Source: Liolophura sinensis
Lineage: Eukaryota > Mollusca > Polyplacophora > Chitonida > Chitonidae
Length of the DNA stretch: 64,000 bases
Direction: 5' to 3'
NCBI RefSeq assembly: GCF_032854445.1
Contig: NC_088302.1
Location: forward strand, 37,142,191 to 37,206,190
A program made the position numbers and the translations under genes. The notes under the pieces are model-generated. The model was not told the DNA's origin, made no database searches, and saw only the letters and a program-made list of their open reading frames with translations. Shown piece by piece: positions 1 through 10,715 of the stretch. The stretch's first letter is position 1; every line of letters starts with the position of its first letter.

Positions 1-2
1 AT

Positions 3-182
3 GGAACCCTCAACAACATCACTGACAAGTATTTCACTACAAAATCTTTACTGCCACAGTTCACTGTACACGGACGGCCATAAAGAATGAAATATGACCT
101 CCTATGGATGATCAAGGATGACAAGATCCCAAGAATTTATGACTTTGGAATGCTTCCTCCAGACACATATGGCAAAGTTTGA
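3..182 (+). pseudogene. Coding-like relic, unidentified
   Basis: Frame 3 reads with protein-like composition from the window edge to a TGA at 180-182, interrupted only by a TAA at 81-83. The second part begins MKYDLLWMIKDDK and ends in PPDTYGKV. I do not recognise the family. It could be a decayed retroposed or transposon gene, or the end of a gene lying left of the window with the TAA as a lesion. No splice signal resolves the stop. Confidence 0.25.
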
Positions 183-490
183 AATAAATCATTACCTGAA
201 CACACGGCCGACGGATGATTGTTCATTACCGCAGGATAATGGAGGGTTTGGGGCTTGAGCAAATGGTACGGGGAGACATACTAAGTGAAATGTGCCACAG
301 GTCTTTATTCTCAGTACCAACACTTTGGTACAGAGCCAATCTGTCACTCGATCTTGTGCCAAACCCTAGCTTCCAATGACAGGCCAACAGTTATATATTA
401 TACCAAAGAGATCCTGGTAGCATAATAGTGTTTGGTCAGCATCCTTGCTGTTCCAAACATTCAAATTCTTGGAAGATGATGGCTGAACTA

Positions 491-716
491 CTGGCTCCGG
501 GATCAAAAAAATGATGTTAGACTTAAGTCAAAAGTTCAAAAGACTTTAAAAATGTTATCTGTTGCGTAACGAGATCAAAATACTGCTTGACAATGTAAAT
601 TCTGTGTACGTTTTAGTAAAAACAATTTTCAGCTAAAATAATGTGAAGGAATATATCAAATTTAACGACTGAAATTTTGACTTAAGTGTAATATCACTTT
701 GTCATCCTGGGAGCAG
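491..716 (+). mobile_element. MITE, CTGGCYCCGGGATCA family, copy 1
   Basis: A roughly 225-bp element with inverted ends. The left end reads CTGGCTCCGGGATCA, followed by GACTTAAGTCAAAA. The right end reads TTTTGACTTAAGT, followed by a diverged copy of the terminus. It has no coding capacity. Its interior matches the copy at 17855 in the same orientation and the copy at 1135 in reverse orientation. Confidence 0.6.
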
Positions 717-1134
717 GAATATTACTATCTTTTTCACACACACTGGAACTATTAACTAACAAAAATACATGGTAACTATACTCAAGCATTTACAATATAA
801 CTGCTTCCTCTTTGCATCAAGCAATCTGGCTGGGAATTAATGCTATTATATTTCATTACAAACTACATTTGTTGATTGTAACATTCTGTTTAATTCCGCT
901 TAATCATATGTTCTGCAAACAAACAGATATGAACACATTTAAAATCTATAAGTAGTAGACATAATTATAGCTACAGGTACAAGAATAATTCACAATGGTT
1001 GAGTATTATTGGTGTACTACATGTATAATGCACACTTCTTGTATATATTTTTGTATTTAATTCCCATTGTTTCTGCATGTGACCTTAAACCATGATGATC
1101 CCCCAGAAGAGAAAAGACAAATATCTGGCCCCGG
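717..1134. other. AT-rich spacer, nothing recognised
   Basis: AT-rich sequence between two copies of the same MITE family. I see no exon-like frame, repeat or regulatory cluster. Confidence 0.4.
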
Positions 1135-1342
1135 GATCAGAAAACCATCTTAGACTGACGTCAAAATTGTTAAACTTGGTATGTTCCTTTCCCTCAGTTT
1201 AGCTGAAATTTGTTTTACAATAAATTACCCAGAACTTATATAGTCAAGCCACAGTTTGATCTTATTATGTAAGAAATAACAGCCATAAAGTGATCTGAAA
1301 TTTTGACTTAAGTCTAAAATCCTGTCATGATCCCAGGGCCTG
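1135..1342 (-). mobile_element. MITE, CTGGCYCCGGGATCA family, copy 2 (inverted)
   Basis: The best-preserved termini of this family are here: CTGGCCCCGGGATCA on the left, and TGATCCCAGGGCCTG, its near-perfect reverse complement, on the right. Subterminal TTAGACT and AAGTCTAA-type blocks are also inverted. The interior (CAGTTTAGCTGAAATTTG) is the reverse complement of the interior of copy 1, so it lies in opposite orientation. The target duplication is unclear. Confidence 0.7.
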
Positions 1343-2196
1343 ATCTAAGTGTAAGCCAACAGCTGCTAACAGAAGGTAAACAAACATGGCTGCTAGGTAC
1401 ACAATGGTTCCTGGTTGTTGAGGAATTCATCTCAGTAGTCTAATAAGCTTTCAAGAGGCTCTCTCAATTCGTTCAATAAGGTCAGATCAAGCAAACAAAC
1501 TCAACACCTAAGGCAATATATGTACGTGTACAGCACTGTTATGATATTTCAGGTATTCAAGGTTTCATTACCTTTAGTACTACATTGTATTCCATTATTA
1601 AAATAAAGTGCTGTATCATCAGAAAGTATCTCATCAAACTTGTATAAAAAAACTTGCACAATTAGGCTAGATACATGCAAGTCAAAAGGACATTCAAAAA
1701 ACATTCAGTTGAACATCACAAAAAAAAACGCCATCAATATAGCACTTGTGTAACATGAAGATGATGCTCATTTAACATTATTATTGTGACTTTAGAAAGC
1801 AAAAGACACCAGCTATATGGAACTATATGAAAAAAGACATCCTGGTGACCATTCTAGCTTTGAACAAAACTACAGAAAGACTACAACCAACACTGAACTA
1901 GAGCAGATACATGCAGATGTAAATAGAACAAAACTGGGTGATTGTATTCTTTCACATTCCAATGAACAAGATTGAAAGTATATATATATATATATCCACT
2001 CTCAACACGAGACAAACTTAACAATGTGGTATTCGTAATTAATTTTGAGTAAGATGACAGATATCCACGGGTAGGATCAGCTTGTAGGGCACCCAACTTC
2101 CCTGTAAATATTGAAGGCCTTAAGTTTTTATAATATGATATACAATAACACCCACCTTCCTGAAAGGGATGAGCAGTAGTACACCCTTTTTCTCCA
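1343..2196. other. AT-rich spacer with short TA microsatellite
   Basis: No gene seen. A short (TA)n tract lies at about 1979-1995. From about 2090 the sequence grades into the diverged edge of the minisatellite, with the ACCCACCTTCCTGA.AGGGATGAGCAG block already present at 2150-2175. Confidence 0.4.
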
Positions 2197-3650
2197 ATGA
2201 AAAAGACCAGAAAGATATTCACCTTCCCACTAGGGAAGACCACCCGGATACCAACATTCCCAATAAGAAAGACCAGAAGACCACCCACCTACCCAATAAG
2301 GAATACAAGAATACCCACCTTCCTGATAGGGATGAGCAGCAGTAAGCTTGTTTTCCAAAAGAGGAAGGCTAGAAGTATACCAACATTCCCAATAAGAAAG
2401 ACCAGAAAACCACTCACCTACCCAATAAGGAATACAAGAATACCCACCTTCCTGATAGGGATGAGCAGCAGTAAGCCTGTTTTCCAAATGAGGAAGGCTA
2501 GAAGTATACCAACATTCCCAATAAAAAAGACCAGAAGACCACCCACCTACCCAATAAGGAATACAAGATTACCCACCTTCCTGATAGAGATGAGCAGCAG
2601 TAAGCTTGTTTTCCAAATGAGGAAGGCTATAAGGATACCAACATTCCCAATAAGAAAGACCAGAGAACCACCCACCTTCCCAATAAGGAATACAAGAATA
2701 CCCACCTTCCTGATATGGATGAGCAGCAGTAAGCTTGTTTTCCAAATGAGGAAGGCTAGAAGGATACCAACTTCCCCAATAAGAAAGACCAGAAAACCAC
2801 TCACCTACCCAATAAGGAATACAAGAATACCCACCTTCCTGATAGGGATAATCAGCAGTAAGCCTGTTTTCCAAATGAGGAAGGCTAGAAGGATACCAAC
2901 ATTCCCAATAAGAAAGACCAGAAGGATGTCAACATTATCAATAAGAAAGGCCAGACGAACACTCCCCTTCCCAATAAAGAATACAAGAACACCCTCCTTC
3001 CTTATAAGGATGCTCAGTAGTACATCCATCTTCCCTTTGAGGAAGACCAGAAGAACACCCAAATTCTTAATGGGGAACACCATAAGAACACCAATGTTCC
3101 CAACAGGGAGCACCAGAAGAACATCCACCTTCTCAATGGGGAACACCAGAAGAACATCCATCTTCCCAATAGGGAACACCAGAAGGATACCAACATTCCC
3201 AACAATGAAGTTCAGAAAAATACCCACCTTCTTAATGGGGAACACCAGAAGAACACCAACATTCCCAATCTGGAACACCAGAAGAACATTCATCTTCTCA
3301 AAAGGGAACACCTGAAGAACATCCATCTTCCCAATAGGGAACACCAGAAGGAAAGCAGCATTCCCAACAATGAAGTTCAGAAGAACATCCAGCTTCTCAA
3401 TGGGGAACACCAGAAGAACATCCATCTTCCCAATAGGGAACACCAGAAGAACACCAATGTCCCCAATAAGGAACACCACAAGAGCATCCAAATTCCCAAT
3501 GGGGAACACCAGAAGAACACCAACATTCCCAATCTGGAACACCAGAAGAACACTTATCTTCTCAAAAGGGAACACTTGAAGAACATCCATCCTCCCAATA
3601 GGGAACACCCGAAGGAAAGCAGCATTCCCAACAATGAAGTCCAGATAAAC
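2197..3650. repeat. 33-bp minisatellite with 129-bp higher-order repeat
   Basis: The array is built on a 33-bp unit of the type ACCAGAAGAACATCCATCTT followed by CCCAATAGGGAAC. In the left part the unit AGGAAGGCTAGAAG recurs at 2362, 2491, 2620, 2749 and 2878, an exact 129-bp period (about four 33-mers minus 3 bp). In the right part, marker variants recur at multiples of 33: AACAATGAAG at 3201, 3366 and 3630 (165 and 264 bp), and GAAAGCAGCA at 3351 and 3615 (264 bp). All periods are divisible by three, so frames stay open on both strands: 372 codons on plus from 2197, and 267 codons on minus from 3608. Differences between copies include many amino-acid changes, so I treat it as satellite rather than gene. 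Confidence 0.85.
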
Positions 3651-6600
3651 AATGCCACTCCTTGTGCACTGGCTACCTTCACAATAAGAGGATCAGCCCA
3701 ATGCCCACCTCCTCCAAGACCAGCGGGATATCCCCTTTAAGATAAACACATCCAAAATATATCTAATTTACAATACACTAGAAACGGGTTATATGTACTA
3801 TTATCACCATTCAGAGAAGATTCTATCCATCTGATTGCTTGAAATGCCAAACATATGAGGCCGAATATGAAGGGACTTTGGGCAAACATCAGTTTCCATA
3901 TACCGCCAGAGTGAAGGCATCATGCAAGACGAGACGCGCAGAGGTAAAATGTAAACAAAAAGGGAAACAACTCTGCTTGAATCTGTCATCTGCTTTGATC
4001 ATGGCCCGACGTCGGAAAAAAGGGAAACATTTTTTGTTTCGCACTAATGAAAAGAATGTGGCAACATGAGCAAGTTTGATCGCAGAAATATGGAAAAAAT
4101 CTAACGAGCATGCTCATAATGCGATAATTTTTGTTCCTACTGCGATGAAAAGAACAGTTGAAGAATTTCCTCCAGAAAGATGGGGTAGTCCTACGACACT
4201 TTTGCCTTGGTTTGAGGCCTGAAAACAGGATGGGACTACATACACCTTTATCCTATGAATTCTTCGTCATTCCTCCATGTGGTTAAATCACTGTCCAGAA
4301 GCTCGTGTGTCACAAATCAATCCGTTTCATCCCTGCCTGTTGATCACAACATCCCCATGTTCGCTGTGAGTGAGAGAAATTTAACATGGGCAAAGACTGA
4401 AAATTGAGTGCAGAGACTTCTGGGCCCTACTGAGTACTGTACCATCTGAATCGTTATCCAAATCTTCTCTTCCGAAATCAAAATCTCCAGAATCGCATCA
4501 ATCACAGCATTCTGTTGCGTCTCATCTTCTTTGCGCGTTTCATTTGATTAGCACTAATCCTGACCTTGCCTGATCTAGATCAGCTGATTAATGACTATGA
4601 TGACATAGCTTCGCTGCCACTGACAGAAACATATGACAGCTCCGACATTTAACAACTGTGCCACATAGTCAGTGAACAATAATACTAATAGAATACGACA
4701 TCAATTACACCCTTCTTTCGACGTCGAAGGCTCTGAACTTCAATACCAACACGGACTGTAAAAATTTAATGATTTTATTTTATTGGACAGGGGACACAGA
4801 GGGAGACAACTCCAGAGAGGCAGTTGGGCTGGGCTGATGAGCACCAGTTTTCCTTAGTTTTACATCTCAAAAATGCTCTTTATGTTGATAAATTCTTTAT
4901 ATGATGACCTTCTGAGGGTATACAAGTAGATGTTCGTTAATATATATTTTTCCTCGCCTTCACCTCAGAAAAAAAATTATTGACCTCAGCCAAATGTGTA
5001 CCTGTGCCTTCAATGGCTGTAGGCGAAATGCTAAGAGAATAATTGGAGACTAATATAACCATGGGTACTATAATATTTTAGACTGGACAGACTGGTGGAG
5101 TTGACATCCTCGAGGGCATCGTAAGAAATAGTGCATCTGGGAAATTGGCTGTCTGGAAAGAAAACCTGGCCGCCCTTGACTGGGTTACAGTATAATGACT
5201 CTCTAAGGGTGGAATCCTTTTGTGTAAAGGGTATCTTCAGGGTAAATGATGATCTAGGGCCAATTAATCCCTCTACAACACAATACTGAGTTTTATTGGC
5301 TGTATCAGGGCTGTGTGACTTGGGCCAACGGATAGGGGCTTTCAGGAAGGGGGGGAAAGCTATTAAAAGCTATAATGATATCAGTGAGCTCTGGGTGATG
5401 GTGAAGGTAATGGTCACTGTTAAACAGACTAGCCAGGGCCTCTACTGACCTCAGCAATAAAACATAGTACATATGTCTTCTCATGAAAGTCTCATGATGC
5501 CAAAAACAAGTGTGTGAATGAACGTGGCCACCTACAGGTAGAGGCTAAGCAAAAAGGGTGAATGTGACTTGTCATGTGTAGTCAAAAATATGTTTATCTG
5601 GAGTAAACCACAACCCTTTAAGCCAGGTACCTCACAAACTTCCTGACATAAAGCTACAGCCAAATCAGTCAGGGATGAATTAGAGCTTGCAATCTCATTC
5701 GTCAGGGGTCAATAATTTGCAGCAATAATAAACGGTCTGACACGAAAACTGTTTGTAAGATAGATAAAGGTAACATGTCTTAACATCACCAAAACTTAAA
5801 ACTTAATCCATATTTTTCCATTTGATTATTTGCTTGATTTAAATGTCACTTCCAGGGTTATTCCACAATAAAAATCACTCCATCCTTGCATACCTATATA
5901 AAAAGTCAAACTTCTCCAGTAATATACGCAGAGCAGCCCTACCAGCTAGTAAATCATCCCAAACATAACAAATATAAAGCCTAAATTCATGAGTTATTAA
6001 ATCACACCATTCTGAGTACTGACATCGGACCGACCAGTATATGCTTAAAGTACAAGAAGGTTTGTCCACATTCAGCAACCTTTCAGCTGTAACGTGTATA
6101 TATGTTCTAACCACTAAAAGCAATTCCATTTCATTATCTCTGCTTGAGAAAGTCGTACCCAACCATAATCATAAATCCAGGACTATTGATATGTATTCGT
6201 GTACAGAGAAGTATAATGATGGGATATATAGCGATATTTTTTATATACATCTTATGTTGCTTTCATGGCCACTTTACCATAAAAGAATCCTAATAACACA
6301 GGATTAAAATATGGACGCATAAAAAAGCCATCTATATCCTGGTAATAATAATAAGCGCATAATTCTGAACATGTAATATCGATCTGAAAATCTTCAGATC
6401 ATTCTACACTAAAACACAGCATTACCACGGCTACTCTGGCCAAATTTCATTTTATGATGAAACCACAAAGTGGTCTGCTTTTAACAACAAGAAAAAAATG
6501 TGAGAAAAAAAAAACTATATACTAGAGGGCAGTTCAAAGAAAATATAATGGCCAATGGATATATAATCTCGGCTCGTCAACACCGTAGCTACTGGGTACG

Positions 6601-7026
6601 CTATAAAAAGATAGTACCTGGATGTCACAAAAACTAGGCCTCCTGCTATTTGTCTAAATAGCTCCGAGCTGTTGCATGTACATTTTTTGCACCTCAATCC
6701 TTCAGCATAATAGTTCTGGGGAATCGTAAAAAACAATACATTTTCTCTCAATAATGATATCAATTATGAAGCAGGGCTATCAGGGCTGTACAATTATCAC
6801 TGGAGTTTCCAGTGTGGGAGAGTGTTCATATAAGGCTATATTCTTTAGCTAGAGGCCCAATAATCTCAAATGTCCTTACTCTATATATACAGGCCAGTTA
6901 TGGTAACAATATCTGCATTCAGAAAACACATATTGGCAGAATATCCCAGGCAGTGTTGACAAGGAAGACGAGGGTTGGGGAGAAGGGAGGGATGCATGAA
7001 GCTAAAAGTACTGGAAACATTCCTTA
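3651..7026. other. Non-coding stretch, weak coding-like fragments only
   Basis: No assignable gene. Around 3840-4560 the composition is less AT-rich, with short protein-like frames. One is MARRRKKGKHFLF on plus, starting near 4001. Another is on plus near 4144, containing EEFPPERWGSPTTLLPWFEA before a stop. A third is an acidic minus-strand run with DSGDFDFGREDLDNDSDG near 4430-4500. None can be joined by convincing splice sites. They may be transposon debris or an unrecognised first exon. The rest, to 7026, shows nothing. Confidence 0.3.
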
Positions 7027-7676
7027 AGCTGAGATTCCATATACGCGGTATGCGGTTTGCGGTATACGGCACGCGGATACGGCATGCGGTATGCGCTTTC
7101 TCTGATTCCATTTATGCGGTAACCTATGCGTTTTCTTTCATTCATGGTGCGTTTTTATCAGAGCAAACATGTCGCATTCCTCCATTTCACGACGTGTGGC
7201 TTTAGAGCAAGATTCAGACCTTGCCATAACAGCAATGTCATATAAGTTGTTGCAACTAAAGAAGCGTAAAAAGAGAAAACACCGATGGTGGGTCCACAGT
7301 ATTTTGCGGCAAAGAGCTCAGCAGGGAGCTTTCCGAAAACTTGGTCTCGGAATTGCAGCTGGATGGAGAAAAATTCCAACAGTACTTTCGTCTAACCAGA
7401 GAACAATTCAAACAAGTTCCGACCACGTGTCGGGGAAACACCCCACCAGTGACGTCATTTCTTGGGATACCCTGTCCGGTTTTGAAAACGCATACCGCAC
7501 CGATCGCTACATGGTGCGATTGATTTTGTCGTATACGTTTCCGCATGAAAAAACGGAACCGCTACCGTACCTATGGAATCATTGCAACTTATTTTAACTA
7601 TTTCGATTTTTTGCCGCGTACCGCATACCGCATACCGCGTACCGTATACCGCTACCGCATGTAAGGAATCTCAGCT
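7027..7676 (+). mobile_element. PIF/Harbinger-type DNA transposon, internally deleted
   Basis: The termini are perfect 12-bp inverted repeats, AGCTGAGATTCC at 7027 and GGAATCTCAGCT ending at 7676. Each is flanked by TTA (7024-7026 and 7677-7679), the 3-bp duplication typical of PIF/Harbinger. Inside each end is an array of GCGGTAT/ATACCGC-type decamers (7044-7108 and 7615-7660), likely subterminal transposase-binding repeats. The interior carries only an N-terminal transposase relic and lacks the DDE catalytic region, so this is a non-autonomous deletion derivative of about 650 bp. Confidence 0.85.
7169..7460 (+). pseudogene. Harbinger transposase N-terminal relic (frameshifted)
   Basis: Plus-strand reading starts at 7169 (MSHSSISRR) and contains a lysine/arginine run followed by HRWWVHSILRQRAQQGAFRKL. 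It then continues only after a one-base shift near 7340 as LVSELQLDGEKFQQYFRLT and REQFKQV. The order (W-W-V basic block, G-x-F-x-x-L, then D-x-x-K-F-x-x-Y-F-R-x-T) is the usual N-terminal signature of HARBI1-like transposases. The downstream DDE nuclease domain is absent and the reading ends in the subterminal repeats. Not functional. Confidence 0.75.
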
Positions 7677-7680
7677 TTAG

Positions 7681-7742
7681 AAGGGAGGGGCTGGGGTTGG
7701 GGGTGTGGGGAGATGGGTGGGGGGGGGGGGGGGGGGCGGGGG
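7681..7742 (+). repeat. G-rich tract with 18-G run
   Basis: The G-rich strand has several GGG or GGGG blocks and an uninterrupted run of 18 G at 7719-7736, next to the Harbinger element. It could form G-quadruplexes and is a likely sequencing or assembly weak point. Confidence 0.8.
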
Positions 7743-8354
7743 TATGTGTATTGGAGGAATCAATCAGGTTTTAAGCTAGAGGCAGTCCGATAATGCAAGT
7801 CACTATGTACCATTATGAATTACTTACATGTACACGTATGCCAAGTTCGCTTGAAGCAGGGTAACAGAATGTTAACAAGCCCTCAGATACACGTATATAC
7901 CGGATTGTATTGTGCTATGTTAGCACAGGCGCCATCTACATCTACGATGTCATCATTTAATTTAAATGTCATGTAGAATTCCTAATCTTCAGCATAAGCA
8001 GGTAAGTGTCTGAATTTGATGTGGATTGGTTGATTGCATGCATGGAAATGCTCAAACGAGACACTAACGAGAAGACTAACACATGTCATCATACCTGAGG
8101 GCAGGGTGGGAGGTGGTGAGGTTGAATTTGAAGAATCATGTAAGTGCATTTATAGTCGGAGGCAATCCCATAAAACCGACCATTATCTATCATTATGCCC
8201 TATACATGCCAAATTTACCTGAAACATCATAAGCATCATATAGGCCGCAGTAGCCTAAAGGTACATGGATACCGTTGCCTATGATGCTCTTAATTAGGTA
8301 AATGATTACCTTTAAGGATATGACATGTTGAATTTGATCTTCAACATCAGTTTC
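7743..8354. other. Spacer with weak dispersed similarity
   Basis: No gene. Two stretches, near 7770-7850 and 8145-8220, resemble each other loosely (GAGGCARTCC.ATAA...ATTATG...ACATG...GCCAA). They may be old copies of one dispersed repeat. Confidence 0.3.
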
Positions 8355-8617
8355 GGGGGCCTCTGTGACTCAGCTGGTTAGCATGCTACGGCAGCGTAAT
8401 GACCCATGAGCCTCTCACTAATGCGGCCACTGTGAGTTCAAGCCAAGCTCATGCTGGCTTCCTCTCCGGCCGTACGTGGGAATGTCTGCCAGCAACCTGT
8501 AGATGGTCGTGGGTTTCCCCCAGGCTCTGCCCAGTTTCCTCCCACCATAATGCTTGCCGCCATTGTATAAGTGAAATATTCTCAAGTACAGTGTAAAACA
8601 CTAATCAAATAAATAAA
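8355..8617 (+). mobile_element. tRNA-derived SINE, near full length
   Basis: The head is tRNA-like, with an A-box-like GTGACTCAGCTGGTTAGC and a B-box-like GTGAGTTCAAGCC. The conserved body follows (GGTCGTGGGTTTCCCCC, TCCCACCATAATGC, AAGTGAAATATTC, GTAAAACAC) and the tail is AAATAAATAAAT. It is flanked by a 14-bp duplication, TCAACATCAGTTTC, at 8341-8354 and 8618-8631. The body resembles the metazoan/mollusc SINE cores described as Meta or Nin-DC type; that naming is from memory. Confidence 0.85.
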
Positions 8618-8654
8618 TCAACATCAGTTTCCAATTATTATGTAGAAACATGTG

Positions 8655-8820
8655 GAAATGTCTAAACGAGACAATAGGTCTGATCTTCTTCACATTTTGA
8701 GCAGACTGACATTGTCTAATCAAGACAATAGGTCTGATCTTCTTCACATTTTGAGCAGACTGACACTGTCTAATCGAGACAATAGGTCTGATTTTCTTCG
8801 CATTTTGTGCAGACTGACGT
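8655..8820 (+). repeat. 54-bp tandem repeat, three copies
   Basis: The block GAGACAATAGGTCTGATCTT recurs with its ACAATAGGTC starting at 8671, 8725 and 8779, an exact 54-bp period. The third copy has diverged (TTTTCTTCGCATTTTG). A related GGAAATG.TC.AAACGAGACA segment occurs near 8045. Confidence 0.85.
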
Positions 8821-10002
8821 GATAGGTATGTTGTTCATCTATGCAAATAATAAGCAAGCCTGCAGTACATCTCAACAGAACTGAGTTGAAATATTGGCGT
8901 AAGGTTACATAACAAAGAGTGCAACACACTAAATGTGACATTTCTGATGGTATAATGATCTTGCAGAATGCCGTGTCTTGTAGACCAAACCTGGAGATTA
9001 TGAATAAATTAAGTCTCCATTAGGACTTAAATGTCCACATGCACCTGCATGGTATACTAGGCAGACAGATACTTCACCTGCTTATCAAGAAACAGCTTTA
9101 TCCTGCTTGACACAGTTCTCATCAAGTGATGAGTCAGGTATAACTATCAGTGACTGTTGGTGTTCACGCATACATGTACAGGCAAACAAGTACTAGTAAA
9201 TAAAACTCCTATATCTCAAATTATCGTTCGTGCAATCTGCAGTCAAATACATATACATGTAGTTTTAACATACAACACGCATACCTCTAATTGTGTATAC
9301 ATTTTTGTTTGTCTAAACATCAAGACATTTACAGTTGATCTCAATAACACATGAGTTTACTAAATTCATGTAATCATAATCCCAAAAAGTTTCAAATAAG
9401 ATTTCCAAAAAATGATTATGACAATATATGTCAAATTCAGGACTGCTTTTTCTGTCTTAAATATACATTGTATTCCACAAGCAGAAAACATCAACTGATA
9501 CAACATTAAAAAAAAACATGTAATCAATAAATAAAAAATAAAAAAAATCAGCCGTATTAGAAAGACTATCTCCATGAAACCACAACATATACATGACTTC
9601 CTAAAATAAGTTTTATTATAAACTATTTGTAATACACATATTACATCTGAGCTTGATCACTATATTTACACAGAAGATAAGGGGAGACACTGTGAAAGAA
9701 GTGCACTGTCCATCTGTTTCATAACAGATGCGAGCAGGAAATCAACCAGTTAATATGGTCTAGTTAGAGCCTATCCGCTCTCTGACATAATCAATACCAG
9801 TTGTCAGCACAGCAGCCAAAGTGGCTGAGTTGAGCGCCTCTCATCCCCTTAATAAACACCAACCATGCCAACATCGGGAGAAGCAGGAAAAGGGGTGCGA
9901 CAGCTAGAGGAAACACTGGAAATGTACCAGTGCCAGCTCCATCACCTGTCTGACAAACTGGTACATTGTTGTTATCCAGACCCTGGAGACAAATTGGTTA
10001 TT
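8821..10002. other. AT-rich spacer, nothing recognised
   Basis: No exon-like conserved frame found. The open frame beginning at 9865 on plus runs into the SINE that follows and is explained by it. Confidence 0.4.
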
Positions 10003-10255
10003 TATTTATCTGATTGGTGTTCAACGCCGTACTCAAGAATATTTCACTTATACGACGGCAGCCAGCATTATGGTGGGTGGAAACTGGGCAGAGCTCGGGG
10101 GGAAGCCACGACCATCCGCAGGTTGCTGGCAGCCCTTCCCACTTACGGCCGGAGAGGAAGCCAGCATGAGCTGGACTTGAACTCACAGCGACCGCATTGG
10201 TGAGACTCCTGGGTCATTACACTGCGCTATCATGCTAACCAACTGAGCCACAGAG
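10003..10255 (-). mobile_element. tRNA-derived SINE, near full length, minus strand
   Basis: Reverse-oriented copy of the same family. The tail TTATTTATTTAT is on the left, then the body, and the tRNA-like head ends near 10255. A near-perfect 15-bp duplication, GACAAAWTGGTTATT, flanks it at 9988 and 10256. Confidence 0.85.
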
Positions 10256-10558
10256 GACAAAATGGTTATTATTACACAGATGGGTTAAATGGGTTAAAAC
10301 AGCACTCCTTCTAATAATACTTAAATTTATGAGGCTTCCAAATGAATTCTATCACTAACCATCAATTAATATATATAAGCATGTCAGAATTCAAACTAGT
10401 GTGAACGTTCTCGAACAATGCCATCAGAATAATATCTCAGATTCACCATTGGCAAAGCACCTTATTTAACACATATTTTAAAGTCACCCAGTTAAATGTA
10501 GCTTTCTACAATCATGTTCTTGTGTACTTATACCTGTTCAAATGTGTATCAAAACTGG

Positions 10559-10715
10559 TTTATTTATCTATTTGTTAGGAGTTTTACTAGGTACTCAAGA
10601 ATACTTCAATTATGGGACAGAGGCCATCATGATGAAAAGAAAGTGGGCACTCAACCGGGGAAAAACCCACAACCACCTGCAGGTTGTTGACACACCTTCC
10701 CATGTAGGAAGAGAC
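10559..10715 (-). mobile_element. SINE fragment, minus strand, head missing
   Basis: The tail and body are recognisable (GGAGTTTTAC.AGGTACTCAAGAATA, AACCCACAACCACCTGCAGG), but the tRNA-like head is absent. A 5'-truncated, diverged copy. Confidence 0.7.

Noticed and set aside
2197-3315. 372-codon plus-strand open frame
   Set aside because: It lies wholly in the 33/129-bp minisatellite. Periods divisible by three keep frames open, and copy differences change amino acids freely.
2805-3608. 267-codon minus-strand open frame
   Set aside because: Same minisatellite read on the other strand; no independent evidence of coding.
2197-3650. CRISPR array
   Set aside because: The repeats are contiguous and themselves variable, with no unique spacers, in an animal genome.
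7256-7546. 96-codon minus frame over the Harbinger relic
   Set aside because: Antisense shadow of the transposase N-terminal region.
8355-8450. tRNA gene (also at 17366, 45556, 49808 and 25840)
   Set aside because: The tRNA-like A and B boxes belong to SINE heads: the cloverleaf is degenerate and each is followed by the SINE body and tail.
9865-10203. 112-codon open frame
   Set aside because: Its second half is the reverse SINE at 10003-10255 and its first half has no family signature.
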